This document shows positions 53,592 through 63,784 of a DNA stretch of 64,000 nt, piece by piece. Below the pieces are notes generated by a model that saw only the letters and a program-made list of their open reading frames with translations, made no database searches and was not told the DNA's origin. Positions within the stretch are counted from its first letter, which is position 1; every line of letters begins with the position of its first letter. Position numbers and translations under genes: made by a program. This DNA is from Bryopsis sp. KO-2023 (taxonomy: Eukaryota > Chlorophyta > Ulvophyceae > Bryopsidales > Bryopsidaceae), in assembly GCA_030272585.1 (NCBI GenBank), contig BSYQ01000002.1:6200001-6264000 (forward strand), in the 5' to 3' direction.

Positions 53592-56500
53592 ATGGATGCG
53601 CCTCATGCGTCCTCTGCATCTCTTCCCTCTGTTAGTGAATCTGTGGGCTCATTGGAGTCGCAGAGTAGTCTACAGGAGTCCCTGCCTGCAGACGTAGACG
53701 ATAGTGGGTCAGAAACAACCCAACGGTCTACCACAGAGCGAGTTAATGTGTCAGAAGTTCGATCAACTTCGTCAACCAAGGGTGACACATGCCCTCTGTT
53801 AAAAATTCAAGAAGTGCCTGTGAGAGGGTACGAAGTAAAAGCACGGATCAAGACCACGGACCTTTATGCATTCATTGATTGTGGAAGTACCGCAAACTAT
53901 ATCAATGATAAGGTAGCGCGTGATCTCGGGTTGTCGATTACACCAAGCTCAAAGAGAGCAATGTTGGCAAAGGGAGATATTAAAGAACTGGCTGGCAGCT
54001 GTAACAACCTCCGAGTAAAGATAGGAGGGCTGAAGTGCAAAATGAAAGCGGATCTGTTCCCAGACCTTGGTTATGACCTAATATTGGGCATGCCTTGGTT
54101 GCAGAAAGAAAATCCCCGCATAGACTTTCAGCAAAATGAGATTTCAGTTTGCAAAAACAGCCAAGTGTTTCATCTCCCGTTGCGTCATCCAACCCAAGAG
54201 AGTATTGAACCTGAACGAAAAGTACAGTCGATACTGCAGAAAGTGCCAGTGACTGAGTGTTCTGCTAAGAGAATGATGCGTCATATCAAAACAGAGACAG
54301 CATTCATGGTTGTAGTGAAAGAGTCTGAAGAGAAAGCTTTAGGCCAACATGAATTGCCTGACGCAATAGAGCGAACACAGCCATTCAACACTGAGGATGA
54401 GATTGGCAAACTTATTCGTTCAGACACCCCTGCCGAAATTACAAAGGTGGTAGAAACACACCGTGGTGTGTTCCCTCGTGATTTACCCCCAGGGATCCCT
54501 CCAAAGAGAAAAGGTCATGAGTTTAAGATAGACCTGGAGGATCCAACACCTATCCATCGTCCAATATACAAGCTTTCACCAGCAGAGCTGGATGAAGTGA
54601 AAGCACAAGTGGACTACCTTCTGGAACAGAAGAAAATCAAACCATCCGAGTCCCCTTGGGGCGCGCCAATCCTATTTGTACCGAAAAAGGATGGAGGCTT
54701 AAGGATGTGTGTGGATTACAGGTGGATCAATAAGGTGACGGTGAAAAACCGATATCCTTTACCCCTGCCAGAAGAATTGATGGATAGAGTGTTTAAAGCC
54801 AAAGTGTTCTCAAAGTTAGATCTGCGATCAGGCTACTGGCAATTTCCAGTAAGGCCATCTGATACAGATAAAACAGCGTTCCGCACGAGATACGGTCACT
54901 TTGAGTTTTTGGTAGCGCCTTTTGGGCTAACCAATTGCCCAGCGCAATTCCAAACTCTAGTGCAAGACCTACTCACAGAGTTTTTAGATGATTTTGTTGT
55001 TGTCTTTATTGATGACATACTCATCTTCTCTGAAAACATGGAACAGCATGCCGAACACTTAGAGAAAGTCCTGTCGCGACTAGCAGAATATCAGCTTTTT
55101 GCTAAGGCAAGTAAAAGTGAGCTGGCTGTCGCAACAGTAGACTATCTTGGCTACCGCATTAGCGGAAGTGGGTTAGAACCACAGGAACAAAAAGTGAAGG
55201 CAGTGAAGGAGTGGAAGGAACTACAGAGTGTTAGCGATGTACGTAGTTTCCTTGGAATGGTTTCATACTACAGGAAATTCATTCCCCAGTTTGCACATGT
55301 TGCTGGACCACTCCATGACTTAGTGAAAAAAGACCATCCCTGGAGATGGGGACAGGTTGAGCGTGGCGCATTCAATGAACTGAAAAAGCGTCTAAGTCAA
55401 GCTCCCGTCCTTATTTTTCCAGATGCGTCACTGCCTTACACTGTGATCACTGATGCGTCGAATGAGGCCATCGGTGCCGTGTTAACACAGGATCACGGAG
55501 AGGGGCTACAGCCAATAGCTTACCTCTCACGTAGATTCAAGCCTGCCGAGCTCAACTATGCACCATACGACAAAGAGTTGTGTGCAATATGTTATGCGAT
55601 GGTGCAGTGGAGACATTATCTAGAAGGTTGTGCGGGTGGAGTAACAGTGTTCACTGACCACCAACCTCTGACGCATATTCTGTCGCAGAGGAACCTTTCT
55701 AGAACCCAAGCAAGATGGCTTGAGGCGGGGTACCTGACTTCGATCAACCCCAAGATCTCCTACATAAAAGGCAAGGCTAATGTGTTAGCAGATGCTCTCT
55801 CCCGCAGTGTTCCTAAGCCCGTGGAAACTGCGATGAACATTTCCACTTGGCAAGTGCATCAAGCAAGCCAAGACGAGTGGAAACAAGCCCTCCAAGCTGA
55901 TAACTCCTTGGTGAAGATATTGCGGAAGCTTGAGAGTGGCGAGGAAGTTGAGGGATATTTCCTCAGAGAGGGAATACTTTGGACGGTCCCAAAAAGAGGA
56001 TTAGTCGAGAAAGTGGTGGTTCCTAAAGGCCAGCGCAATAAGATCATGAAGGAGTGCCATGAGACACCTTCAGCAGGCCATACAGGACCAGCGCGAACAG
56101 GAGAAATCCTAGCGCGGCGATATTGGTGGAAGGGGTGGATGAATGAGTTGAAGGCATTTGTACGCGAGTGCCCTGTGTGCCAACAAATAAAGGCTGACAC
56201 ACAGAAGCCTATGGGCTTACTTCAACCCCTGTCAATACCTGAGCGGAAGTGGGAGCAGATTACCACCGACTTGGTGACAGATCTACCAGCATCCAATGGG
56301 TTTAGTGCTGTAGCTGTCTTTGTCGATAGACTTACCAAGTTTGTGCATTTCGCCCCATGTACTAAAGAGATTACCGCTGCAGGATACGCCCAACTTTTTA
56401 TCGAACATGTTTACCGCAACCATGGCCTACCGAAAGTGATTGTGTCTGATAGAGACCCTCGCTTTACCAGCAAGTTCTGGCAGACGCTTTTTAAAGCTCT

Positions 56501-57332
56501 GGGTACAGAGATTCGTATGAGTACAGCTTACCACCCTCAGACGGATGGGCAGAGTGAGGTTACCATACGTACTCTGGAGAATTTTCTAAGGCCATATGCT
56601 GAGAGGTATCCCCACAAGTGGGTTGAGTATTTACCTACAGCAGAGTTTGCAGCAAACAATGCAGTGAATGCGAGCACAGGGTACGCACCTGCATATTTGA
56701 TGTATGGGTACCATCCAGAAACACCAAACATTGGTGGAACGGCAACACAATTTCAAGTGGAAGCAGTTAAGACAATGGTAGCACGGATGGCACAGGACTT
56801 AGATACCGCAAAAGCATATTACTCGAGAGCACAACACAGAATGTGTGTAAGTGCAAACAAAAAGAGAAAAGATATCGCTTTTGAGAAAGGGGATAAAGTC
56901 CTGATAAAAAGCCGATTTATTCCGTTGGCTGCTTTGAACAAAGTGAGTCCAAAACTGCGCCGTCGATTTGTGGGTCCCTTTGAAATTGTGGAGAAAATAT
57001 CAAAGGTGGCTTACAGAGTTCAACTTCCGGAAACATGGCTCATTCACCCAGTGTTTCATGTTTCTAAGTTCAAGCGTTATCACGCCTCGAGTGATAACAG
57101 CAGGCAAATACAACCTCCAGAAGGAGAGTTGATTGGTAGCGAAGTAGAGTATGAGGTCGAAAATATCCTAAGGGCTAGAGGTAAACGCAATCGCGAATAC
57201 CTAGTGATGTGGAAAGGATACGATCTACTTGACGCTACTTGGGAACCTGAAGCTAATCTGGTTAACGCACCAGATATACTTCGCGCATTTAAAGAGAAAG
57301 AAAGAAAAGAGTTGCAGAAAGGAAGAGAATAG
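53592..57332 (+). CDS. pol: Pol polyprotein: PR, RT, RNase H, integrase, chromodomain
   Basis: The frame is open from the gag overlap (about 53316); ATG 53592 is only the first in-frame Met, so frameshift entry is likelier. The stretch before it is Arg-rich (GRRKRRKRNRVRRRRRKLRS). Residues from 53592: protease FIDCGSTANYI near 96 (DCG for DTG/DSG) and LILGMPWL; RT from about 320 with VDYRWIN, LDLRSGYWQ and catalytic FIDDIL near 471; RNase H VITDAS near 618 and FTDHQPL; integrase HHCC (HETPSAGH...CPVCQ) near 820-860; DDE Asp near 891 (TTDLV), Asp near 951 (SDRDPRF) and Glu near 986 (TDGQSEV); GPF module near 1126; chromodomain 1186-1235 (YEVENILRARG, YLVMWKGY, ATWEPEANL). All key residues are present, so it is probably active. 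The chromodomain should steer insertion to heterochromatin. Confidence 0.97.
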   Translation: MDAPHASSASLPSVSESVGSLESQSSLQESLPADVDDSGSETTQRSTTERVNVSEVRSTSSTKGDTCPLLKIQEVPVRGYEVKARIKTTDLYAFIDCGSTANYINDKVARDLGLSITPSSKRAMLAKGDIKELAGSCNNLRVKIGGLKCKMKADLFPDLGYDLILGMPWLQKENPRIDFQQNEISVCKNSQVFHLPLRHPTQESIEPERKVQSILQKVPVTECSAKRMMRHIKTETAFMVVVKESEEKALGQHELPDAIERTQPFNTEDEIGKLIRSDTPAEITKVVETHRGVFPRDLPPGIPPKRKGHEFKIDLEDPTPIHRPIYKLSPAELDEVKAQVDYLLEQKKIKPSESPWGAPILFVPKKDGGLRMCVDYRWINKVTVKNRYPLPLPEELMDRVFKAKVFSKLDLRSGYWQFPVRPSDTDKTAFRTRYGHFEFLVAPFGLTNCPAQFQTLVQDLLTEFLDDFVVVFIDDILIFSENMEQHAEHLEKVLSRLAEYQLFAKASKSELAVATVDYLGYRISGSGLEPQEQKVKAVKEWKELQSVSDVRSFLGMVSYYRKFIPQFAHVAGPLHDLVKKDHPWRWGQVERGAFNELKKRLSQAPVLIFPDASLPYTVITDASNEAIGAVLTQDHGEGLQPIAYLSRRFKPAELNYAPYDKELCAICYAMVQWRHYLEGCAGGVTVFTDHQPLTHILSQRNLSRTQARWLEAGYLTSINPKISYIKGKANVLADALSRSVPKPVETAMNISTWQVHQASQDEWKQALQADNSLVKILRKLESGEEVEGYFLREGILWTVPKRGLVEKVVVPKGQRNKIMKECHETPSAGHTGPARTGEILARRYWWKGWMNELKAFVRECPVCQQIKADTQKPMGLLQPLSIPERKWEQITTDLVTDLPASNGFSAVAVFVDRLTKFVHFAPCTKEITAAGYAQLFIEHVYRNHGLPKVIVSDRDPRFTSKFWQTLFKALGTEIRMSTAYHPQTDGQSEVTIRTLENFLRPYAERYPHKWVEYLPTAEFAANNAVNASTGYAPAYLMYGYHPETPNIGGTATQFQVEAVKTMVARMAQDLDTAKAYYSRAQHRMCVSANKKRKDIAFEKGDKVLIKSRFIPLAALNKVSPKLRRRFVGPFEIVEKISKVAYRVQLPETWLIHPVFHVSKFKRYHASSDNSRQIQPPEGELIGSEVEYEVENILRARGKRNREYLVMWKGYDLLDATWEPEANLVNAPDILRAFKEKERKELQKGRE

Positions 57333-57780
57333 GGAAACAGAGTGTTTGATGGCTAAGGTGGAACTCCTTATAGCAAGGGGGCGCGAAAAAGGATACCTTA
57401 GAAAAACTCTGTCAACTTCCAAACCAACTCTTTAACTTTAATGCGTTAGGTGCCTAAGTTATTTGGCTGGCGCAGTAAGTGTAGCTTCAGTAGTACTTTA
57501 GAACCGGGCAAACGATGTCACATTCGAGATAGTGTGGTTGTTCCGAGAAAACCCCTATCAAGTGACGTGTTGAGGTGGTCTTGACGAGACTCCAACAGAG
57601 CGAAACGTTGGTGTCTCACCCCAATAACCCAACGAGGAAAGTGTACGAGTCACCCAGCCTTATAAGCGCAGCCCTCGAACCATTTTGCCCTAGTGTTTGT
57701 GTGAACGGAGCGAGCTCCTGAGTGAAAAGAGTCTAAAGACGCACAAACCGTTGTTTATTTCTTTCTTTCCGACAAACATA
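57333..57780 (+). other. Internal untranslated spacer between pol and ORF3
   Basis: 448 bases without a convincing ORF. It includes TTCAG|TAG and other AG sites that could serve as splice acceptors for a subgenomic ORF3 message, but none was proven. It ends in a pyrimidine-rich leader before ATG 57781. Confidence 0.5.
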
Positions 57781-59595
57781 ATGGCTGCCGATACACCCGC
57801 CGCAATTATTGCGAGGTTGGAAGCGGAGGTAGCTAAAAAAGAAGAGGAGCTGCAGCACTTTACGTCGACCGCAGAGGACGTGCTGCAGAACAATGAGGCC
57901 TTAACCCGGCAGCTCTCAGAGTTGAGTGACCGGACGAAAGCAGCTGAGGCTGCGAAGGAGGCAGCGGAGAAAGCCAAGGATAAGGCGGAGGCGGAAAAGA
58001 AAGAAGCGGAGGACAAGGCTAAGGTCTTGGAGGAAAAATTGGAAGCCATGAAGCTGAAGAAGCAAAGGTTCCAATCTCACATGATGGCTAACCATCGTGA
58101 GAATGACCTCCGCAAACAAGCTCTCGGGGGAATGGCAAGTCGTTTTACCGCGGTAGAGGAAACGCTGCAGCGAGCTGTAGCAACCGCGTGGAGTGCAGCA
58201 GCCGATAACCTTAAGAAGGAATTGGCAGAACAAGAGCTGCAGATCGACTTGCTGGGAGAGTCCCTCAGAGACGGCTCTGAAAAACTTCAAGTGCAGAGCG
58301 AAACAACGGACAAGATGCTGCGTTTGAACCCAGCGGTGCCAGCACCACGGGTACGCGAAGAACTGGATCGCCAAGTCCAAGTTCTGTTGTCAAACGCAAC
58401 ACTTGATCTGGAACCGTCCAAGGACGATGATGCGGGAGGCTCAAGCAAGGGCAAGGGGAAAGGGAAAAACAAACGTCCAAGCTCGCCGTGTAGGGATGCA
58501 GATCCACACGGAAAGAGAAGGCGAGAGGACGGTGACGATGAAGGTGGTGAGCCACCGAGGGATCGATTGACTGGAGATGCAGCAAGAGCCAACTTGTTAC
58601 TCAAGTTAAAGGCTGCCGCATTAAAGACTCCAGCACCCTCACAACCAGCACCAACAGTTCAGACTCCCGGAGATGAGGCTACCGCAATAGCACCGGGGGA
58701 GGACTTATTCGACATGAGAGAGGAGGAGCTTTTGGACTTGGATTTTAACGAAGAAATTGACTTCGGCAGTCCACCTCCTAGGCTCGAAGGTCCTAGTTCT
58801 GAACTGGAGGACGGGGAAATCAGGAATGATGAAGGGCCAAGCCAGGTGACAGAGGTTCAGCGTGCGGTACATCCACCGTTGGAGTTAGCTCCAACAGAAG
58901 CAGCACTTCGGGCTTTCCGAGAAAAGGTTAAGCTCAGGAGGTTAAGGGCGGCTGCTCAGAACAAAGTGGATGCTGCACCCAGCGAAGTGAACCTGTCACG
59001 GGAGGACATCGAGGAGGCTTGCAACCCCATCACTGCGTCAGAGAAATGGCCGAAGGTCCAATATACTAACCCCAGGGACCGAGCCTTGCAAAATTACCGC
59101 GGCAACCGGCACTTTCACGAGTTGCCCATGTGCATTTGGTGCGGGAGAAGCCCAATGCAGGCAAGTGCTCAGCGGCTGACGCAGAAGAAGTATTCCGTCC
59201 TTCCTTGTGGGTATCACCTTGTGTGTGATGCTCACTGGTTGGCATACTCGATGCTGGGGCGCATCGTCACGGCGGTTCAAAAAGTCGCGGAAGTGGACAA
59301 CAAGTCCATCGCCACCGTCTCCCCATTCTCTCTACCTGCCCATATGTTGAAGCTGACACGTGCGACGTTCGAAGAAATCCCTCCGTTCCCGGCTGAGCAC
59401 GAGAAGTTGCCACACTGCAACATATGTGTGAAGCGGCAGCTCAAGGTGTCCGGCATCACAAGGGATCTGCCATTCCTTAAATCCAAGAGGGTGGCTGCCG
59501 CATTTGATCCCTGTGTCCGGTATCGTGCAGTGCAGCAAGCGCATGCGCAGGAGCAGCGTGCCATCCAGCAAGCGCAAGCGCAGGAACAGCGTTAA
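57781..59595 (+). CDS. ORF3: coiled-coil, NLS and zinc-binding protein of unknown role
   Basis: 604 residues from ATG 57781, in sense orientation between pol and the 3' LTR, where most chromoviruses have nothing. Residues about 8-120 are a Lys/Glu/Ala-rich coiled coil (KAAEAAKEAAEKAKDKAEAE). About 220-270 is basic (KGKGKGKNKRPSS, GKRRRED), a likely nuclear signal. About 300-410 is acidic. The C-terminus has C451-x2-C454, C476-x2-H479-x2-C482-x2-H485 and H545-C546-x2-C549, a RING- or treble-clef-like set of zinc ligands. It ends in Gln/Ala repeats (QQAHAQEQRAIQQAQAQEQR). No signal peptide or membrane span is seen, so it is not env-like. A nucleic-acid or chromatin accessory role is inference. 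Expression probably needs splicing or reinitiation. Confidence 0.85.
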   Translation: MAADTPAAIIARLEAEVAKKEEELQHFTSTAEDVLQNNEALTRQLSELSDRTKAAEAAKEAAEKAKDKAEAEKKEAEDKAKVLEEKLEAMKLKKQRFQSHMMANHRENDLRKQALGGMASRFTAVEETLQRAVATAWSAAADNLKKELAEQELQIDLLGESLRDGSEKLQVQSETTDKMLRLNPAVPAPRVREELDRQVQVLLSNATLDLEPSKDDDAGGSSKGKGKGKNKRPSSPCRDADPHGKRRREDGDDEGGEPPRDRLTGDAARANLLLKLKAAALKTPAPSQPAPTVQTPGDEATAIAPGEDLFDMREEELLDLDFNEEIDFGSPPPRLEGPSSELEDGEIRNDEGPSQVTEVQRAVHPPLELAPTEAALRAFREKVKLRRLRAAAQNKVDAAPSEVNLSREDIEEACNPITASEKWPKVQYTNPRDRALQNYRGNRHFHELPMCIWCGRSPMQASAQRLTQKKYSVLPCGYHLVCDAHWLAYSMLGRIVTAVQKVAEVDNKSIATVSPFSLPAHMLKLTRATFEEIPPFPAEHEKLPHCNICVKRQLKVSGITRDLPFLKSKRVAAAFDPCVRYRAVQQAHAQEQRAIQQAQAQEQR

Positions 59596-59783
59596 GGAGG
59601 AGGGAAAAGGAGTTATCGTCGACCAAGTGTGTGCGTGCAGCAGCTGTCAGAGACGTCCGAGCAGAGCAAGAGACAGGTCCAAGACAGTTGGGTGTGGGTA
59701 TGGGAGTGGGTGAGTTTTGTGTTTGTGTTTTTGTGTTTTTGTTTTTCTTTGTGTTTTGGTGTGCGTGGGCGCCCACTTTTTGC

Positions 59784-59797
59784 GGGGGGGGGGCGTC
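59784..59797 (+). promoter_or_regulatory. Polypurine-tract equivalent
   Basis: A G10 run (59784-59793) followed by CGTC ends directly at the 3' LTR start, TGTTAG. The position fits plus-strand priming, although the CGTC before the LTR is atypical. Confidence 0.5.
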
Positions 59798-60220
59798 TGT
59801 TAGTCTTTTAGCGCTGTACGAGGTAGTTTGGGATAGAGCCGAGGGTGGCTGACGCATGTGGGTTCACGAGTAAGACAGATTAGACCCAGAGTTTGGGGCA
59901 TGCGTCAGCGTACTACACTTAGGGGTACTTAAGAGGCCCACTCGTTGTTTTGACACTCATAGTTACTTTGTAAGAACTCGGGATTCGTGGGATTGGTGTG
60001 TTCCCGCTTGTGTGTGTGTTTGTGTGTGTGTGTGTGTTAAGTGTTTGCCTGACGCACTCACTTCCCAACCCAAGTGCTCTAGTAGCGTTCACAACCGCGC
60101 TAGCTAGAGAGTTGTCTAAAGCAACAAACCCCACAAGTATACTTGCGTTAGCCAGCAAGTTATCACGAATCCAACTAACACAGCCGACCACTATTGCGTC
60201 ACCCACAAGCTTCACTATCA
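59798..60220 (+). repeat. 3' LTR
   Basis: 423 bp, differing from the 5' LTR at two positions noticed. It is followed directly by the target duplication GTCAG at 60221-60225. Confidence 0.97.
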
Positions 60221-60225
60221 GTCAG

Positions 60226-60570
60226 GCTTTTAGTTGCTTAAGGGGAGCCAAAACTATAGTTTTTGCTGTAAAAAGAATAGGGGAAATAGTGAAAGCTCGC
60301 CTGGTCGTGATTTGTAGTGCCTCAATTGGTTCCAGAATAAAATTCCAAAATGCAACTTATATTGATGAAATAATTTCTAGGGTAGTTGGCTTGTTAGGAT
60401 TTGTACAACAGAATTTTAAAGTCCGCCGGGAGTTGGAGTTTAGATTTATTCGTGGAGGAATTAATGTTCCGGCTGATTTATTATCTTTGTGGCGACATAT
60501 AGCAACAATAGCAATAGCACAAGCTGAACACCACTTGGTGGGTGTGACTTGGGTTTTGATTCCTCGAGGT
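60226..60570 (+). pseudogene. RNase H C-terminal fragment of the older retroelement (right half)
   Basis: The frame reads RGAKTIVFAVKRIGEIVKAR, then VVICSASIGSRIKFQNATYI, then LEFRFIRGGINVPADLLSLW. FRFIRGxxNVPADLLS is the conserved end of retroelement RNase H (xxIxGxxNxxADxLSR). With the fragment at 49545-49696 it forms one RNase H domain split by the chromovirus. It is open from the LTR junction to about 60705, but the stretch after 60570 shows no integrase motif. Confidence 0.65.
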
Positions 60571-60709
60571 GGCAGTACCAAGAGAAAAACTTTCGTTACA
60601 CGTGGTGCAACAAGGGGCCCAGTTTTTCTTGTGGTCGCTTTTGTGTGGTCGACTTCTAAAAGCTATTCATTACATTTTGTTCTTTTTTTCATCACAATCG
60701 ATTAAGTTA

Positions 60710-61265
60710 AAATCGGCCTTATGTTTACTAACGTGTCAATCAAGTGGTCAAAATATCGCCTCATATCTTTTTTGTCGCGATTTTGAATTCAACGACTATA
60801 GAGCGAACTAGAAAGAAGAATCAACGTTGTCCTGCGTGTGGGGTTTATTTGGTTGGGCTAGAGTTCAGTTTCAGATTATGTCTTTTGATTCGATAAGAAC
60901 AAAGATTACATATATCTCACGAAGCTTTTATCAGAAGAGAAGGCCACATCTATTCTTTCAGGTTCCATTAATTTATTAAATAGGGTTCAACACAAGGAAC
61001 ACGAAGTGGAAGCAGAGGTTGCGGATTGAATGCAATCATATTCTTAATTTCTGGTTGCGCCGTTGGTTACGCTCCTTTGATGGAATATGACATATTGCCT
61101 CCAGTGATATATTGAGTAGAGATTATTATGGATGGGCGTTGTTGCCGAGTGCATCTCTTGTTGCTTGCAAGGTAGGTCATGTACAAACAAATTTTCGCAA
61201 TAATCAACATTCCGTTTCAGGCGGGGTAGACATTTTTTTTTAATCCATAGAATGATGTTTTTGCC
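60710..61265. other. No gene seen
   Basis: AT-rich, with stops in all frames; presumably the decayed remainder of the older retroelement. Confidence 0.4.
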
Positions 61266-61270
61266 CTGAG

Positions 61271-61413
61271 ATGACCGCGGGCGAGGCGGCTAGAGATGAT
61301 AGCAACGACGATCTTCCGGATCGTCTTCAACGAGAAAAGCAGGTCGGGATCCAAGGGGGCAAGATGGAGTTTCGAATGGGGTACAACGTCGTGAAGAATC
61401 GAGTGACCTACAT
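61271..61413 (+). CDS. Possible small exon of an unrecognised gene
   Basis: ATG 61271 opens a 48-codon charged frame (MTAGEAARDDSNDDLPDRLQ) that meets a strong donor, AT|GTAAGAG, at 61413/61414. A good acceptor, AATTTCAG|GTGC, lies at about 61619. The next exon would be very short (ATGTGCAACGTACAGTCCG) before another GT. A later stretch at 61695-61810 is open in two frames, one Arg/Ser-rich. The segment is GC-richer than its flanks. No domain is seen. Confidence 0.35.
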
Positions 61414-62281
61414 GTAAGAGAATGTGCGGGGTGTTTGGGTGACAAGCGGGAGCGGGAGGCTATACCCGTGCATATTCGCTAAGCGCTCGTGCACAACGAT
61501 CACTGGTTCCCGACAAAAACCGGGCGGGAATCGAAGATTCAATAGATGATCCGATGATTCAATCAGTTTGGAACCCTCCACATGGACACTGGAGTAACAA
61601 GAAAGTGTTGAATTTCAGGTGCAACGTACAGTCCGGTATATCTTTGTTTTTTTTATTTCGTTTATTTTATCAATGACCTTGTGAGCGACGTGTTGCAGTG
61701 TCGGTGCGGGGTTGACGGAGCTGTGTGCGTCTAGGTTCACGACACCACACAACAGATCGAGGAGTCCCCCGAGGAGATCGCTAGAAGAAAGCAACCAGTC
61801 CTTGATATATGATCATACAACTCACATTATTATAAAACCGAAGGGAAACGTTTTACATGGAGGTAGTTATCAGAATTGAAAAATATCGGGGAGTGAGATA
61901 CGATTGGTGATATTGTGATTGGTGATATTATTTGTATCGGGCAATGTTTCTTTTCTCCTATTGAGGGCTTCAATGTATAAATAAAACCGCATTGAGAGCT
62001 TCCGTCTCAAATATGTGTGACCTCTTGTGGGCCACCCCCGACCTTATGTAGATTTATGTTACCAAGCGGAAGTTGACTCAAATTAATACATCCAAATATT
62101 TGATACAAAGTTTTTCTCTGATAGTAGTCTTGTTCGATATTGTTCAATGTTTCCCCTTTTCACAAACATTCATTAATAGCGCAGCCTGTTTCGAGTTCCA
62201 GGTTGGAATGGTTCAGGTTGTCTAGCAAGATCCTATGTAACCGATGTATCGTTTGTGACGTCTTGTTTCTTCTCACTTTCA

Positions 62282-62373
62282 GAATAACGATTGAGAATAC
62301 CCAAGTATTGCTCATTGAAGAAAACCCCGAATTGTCACCGCCTCTCCAATTGCCACCACCTAATAACAGATAA
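62282..62373 (+). CDS. Possible terminal exon, Pro/Glu-rich
   Basis: After CTCACTTTCAG at about 62281, a frame reads ITIENTQVLLIEENPELSPP and then QLPPPNNR followed by a stop at 62371-62373. Acceptor quality and composition suggest a last exon, possibly of the gene beginning at 61271, but the linking exons are not shown. Confidence 0.25.
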
Positions 62374-62379
62374 CACCTA

Positions 62380-63685
62380 CTTGTTCACCAACACTCCTTT
62401 TTGTAGCTAGCCTCTCATTCCCTACTAGCAAGAAAATTGATTCCAAGAAACATGACCAAACCGGCTCGACCTCATATATGTATGGTCGTCTTTGAAAGTG
62501 AGATTCTTTGTTGCGGTGTTGAGTCTTGAGGATTTTGTCTTTGGTAACTTCCGATTGCTATATTTTGCTCGTTGCAGCTTGCTATGATAAGTCATTTTGT
62601 AGAGTCCTTAAACACTGATTGATATTCTAAACATACAATGGAAAGTTTTTTGGAAATTCGTTTTTCTATCTAGGGGCACCAGATTTCTCGTCTTGGATCT
62701 AAGGTCATCAACGACATTTCTTAGGGAAAGTATTGGCCTGCTAAGGACCATCGATTGTGGTGGAGAAGAAAGCTCGAATCGAATTGCAGTGGCGTTGACA
62801 CCGCACGATTTACTGAAGAAGAATTATGAATAATAACTACCCAATGGAGTATTCATCCATTAATCGGGGAAAAGCTATGTTGTGTTTTTCTCACTAAAGT
62901 TAGCTATGCGCGTTAAAGTGGCTACGGACATAACAAAGCGTCTTTTGGAGTGTTTGATACTTCAAACCTTAAAACACTTCACGTTCTCGATAAGTTGTTT
63001 TTAATTTCCTTGGTTTCGTATGACTCTACGAGAAGGAAACAAGCGTTATTCTGGAACTTCGTTGATCAGGAGACTGACTACATACGATCGTGCAGTTCAC
63101 TTGACATTGGTCAGTTTGGAGTTGATCTTATTTTATCTTATACTACATTTTCTTCTGGACTAGTGATTTATTATTATTATCGCATTCGAAAGAAAAGAGT
63201 TCGGGCGTTTTCGAAAAAACAAGCCTGAAGTCATCTTAAGTTCCCTTGTGGAAAGGTGAGAGCAGGTGGGGAAAAATTAAGAAGGCCGGCTATTTCGTCC
63301 TTTTCCATTATTGTCTCTCTATCAAAGCATAAAATTTCTTGTGTTATCATTAAGGTGTTACAACATTATTCTAATACCCCCCCCCCCCCGCTCCCCCTTG
63401 GTTGCGATGCCGCCGCCGAAACTCTTCCTTAGTCGATATCTAATGGTGAAGAATTGGACTTTTGATGGTTGTCTGATTGATCAAAATGATTGGAGGGGTC
63501 TATAGGTATATATTTCGTACTATCGTTTTCGCTCCATCTTATTTTGAGGCTTTAATAGCAATCGCTCCTATTTTCCGGCCGGCCTAGGGAACGCTGGCTT
63601 ATCAAGCTTAACTCGAAGTTGGGGGGCGGAGCGATTCGACCAAAGCTCCATTTCAGGAAAGCCACACAGCATTGTAGGGCCTTAT
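62380..63685. other. No supported gene
   Basis: A 92-codon ORF at 62950-63228 is not recognised. A C12-type run lies near 63378-63390. The rest is AT-rich. Confidence 0.4.
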
Positions 63686-63689
63686 TGGG

Positions 63690-63703
63690 CCCTAAACCCT
63701 AAA
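63690..63703 (-). promoter_or_regulatory. Telobox, two CCCTAAA units
   Basis: CCCTAAACCCTAAA is two units of the plant-type telomere repeat. Single or double units (teloboxes) are common in promoters of plant translation genes; it could equally be a short interstitial telomere trace. Confidence 0.5.
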
Positions 63704-63784
63704 TTGCCATCCAGGACGCTTAGATTGATGGTGACGTAATTCATGTGACCAGTCAAACCCATCAGACTTGTTTTTGATTCTTCC

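Larger units (their letters stand above)
49697..60220 (+). mobile_element. Intact, recent Ty3 chromovirus, 10,524 bp
   Basis: Two 423-bp LTRs (49697-50119 and 59798-60220) both begin TGTTAG and end TATCA. I noticed two differences between them (T/G in the ACTCATA(T/G)TTAC word and T/C in CCCA(T/C)AAG), so the insertion is recent. The 5-bp target duplication GTCAG lies at 49692-49696 and 60221-60225. Order: LTR, PBS, gag, -1 frameshift site, pol (protease, RT, RNase H, integrase, chromodomain), a third ORF, G-rich tract, LTR. PR-RT-RH-IN order plus a C-terminal chromodomain places it in the chromoviruses. It split an older retroelement. A solo LTR of the same family lies at 2038-2459. Confidence 0.97.

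Noticed and set aside
57697-57780. Upstream GTG start extending ORF3 by 28 residues
   Set aside because: A GTG start is not expected in a eukaryotic element; ATG 57781 is the first in-frame ATG.
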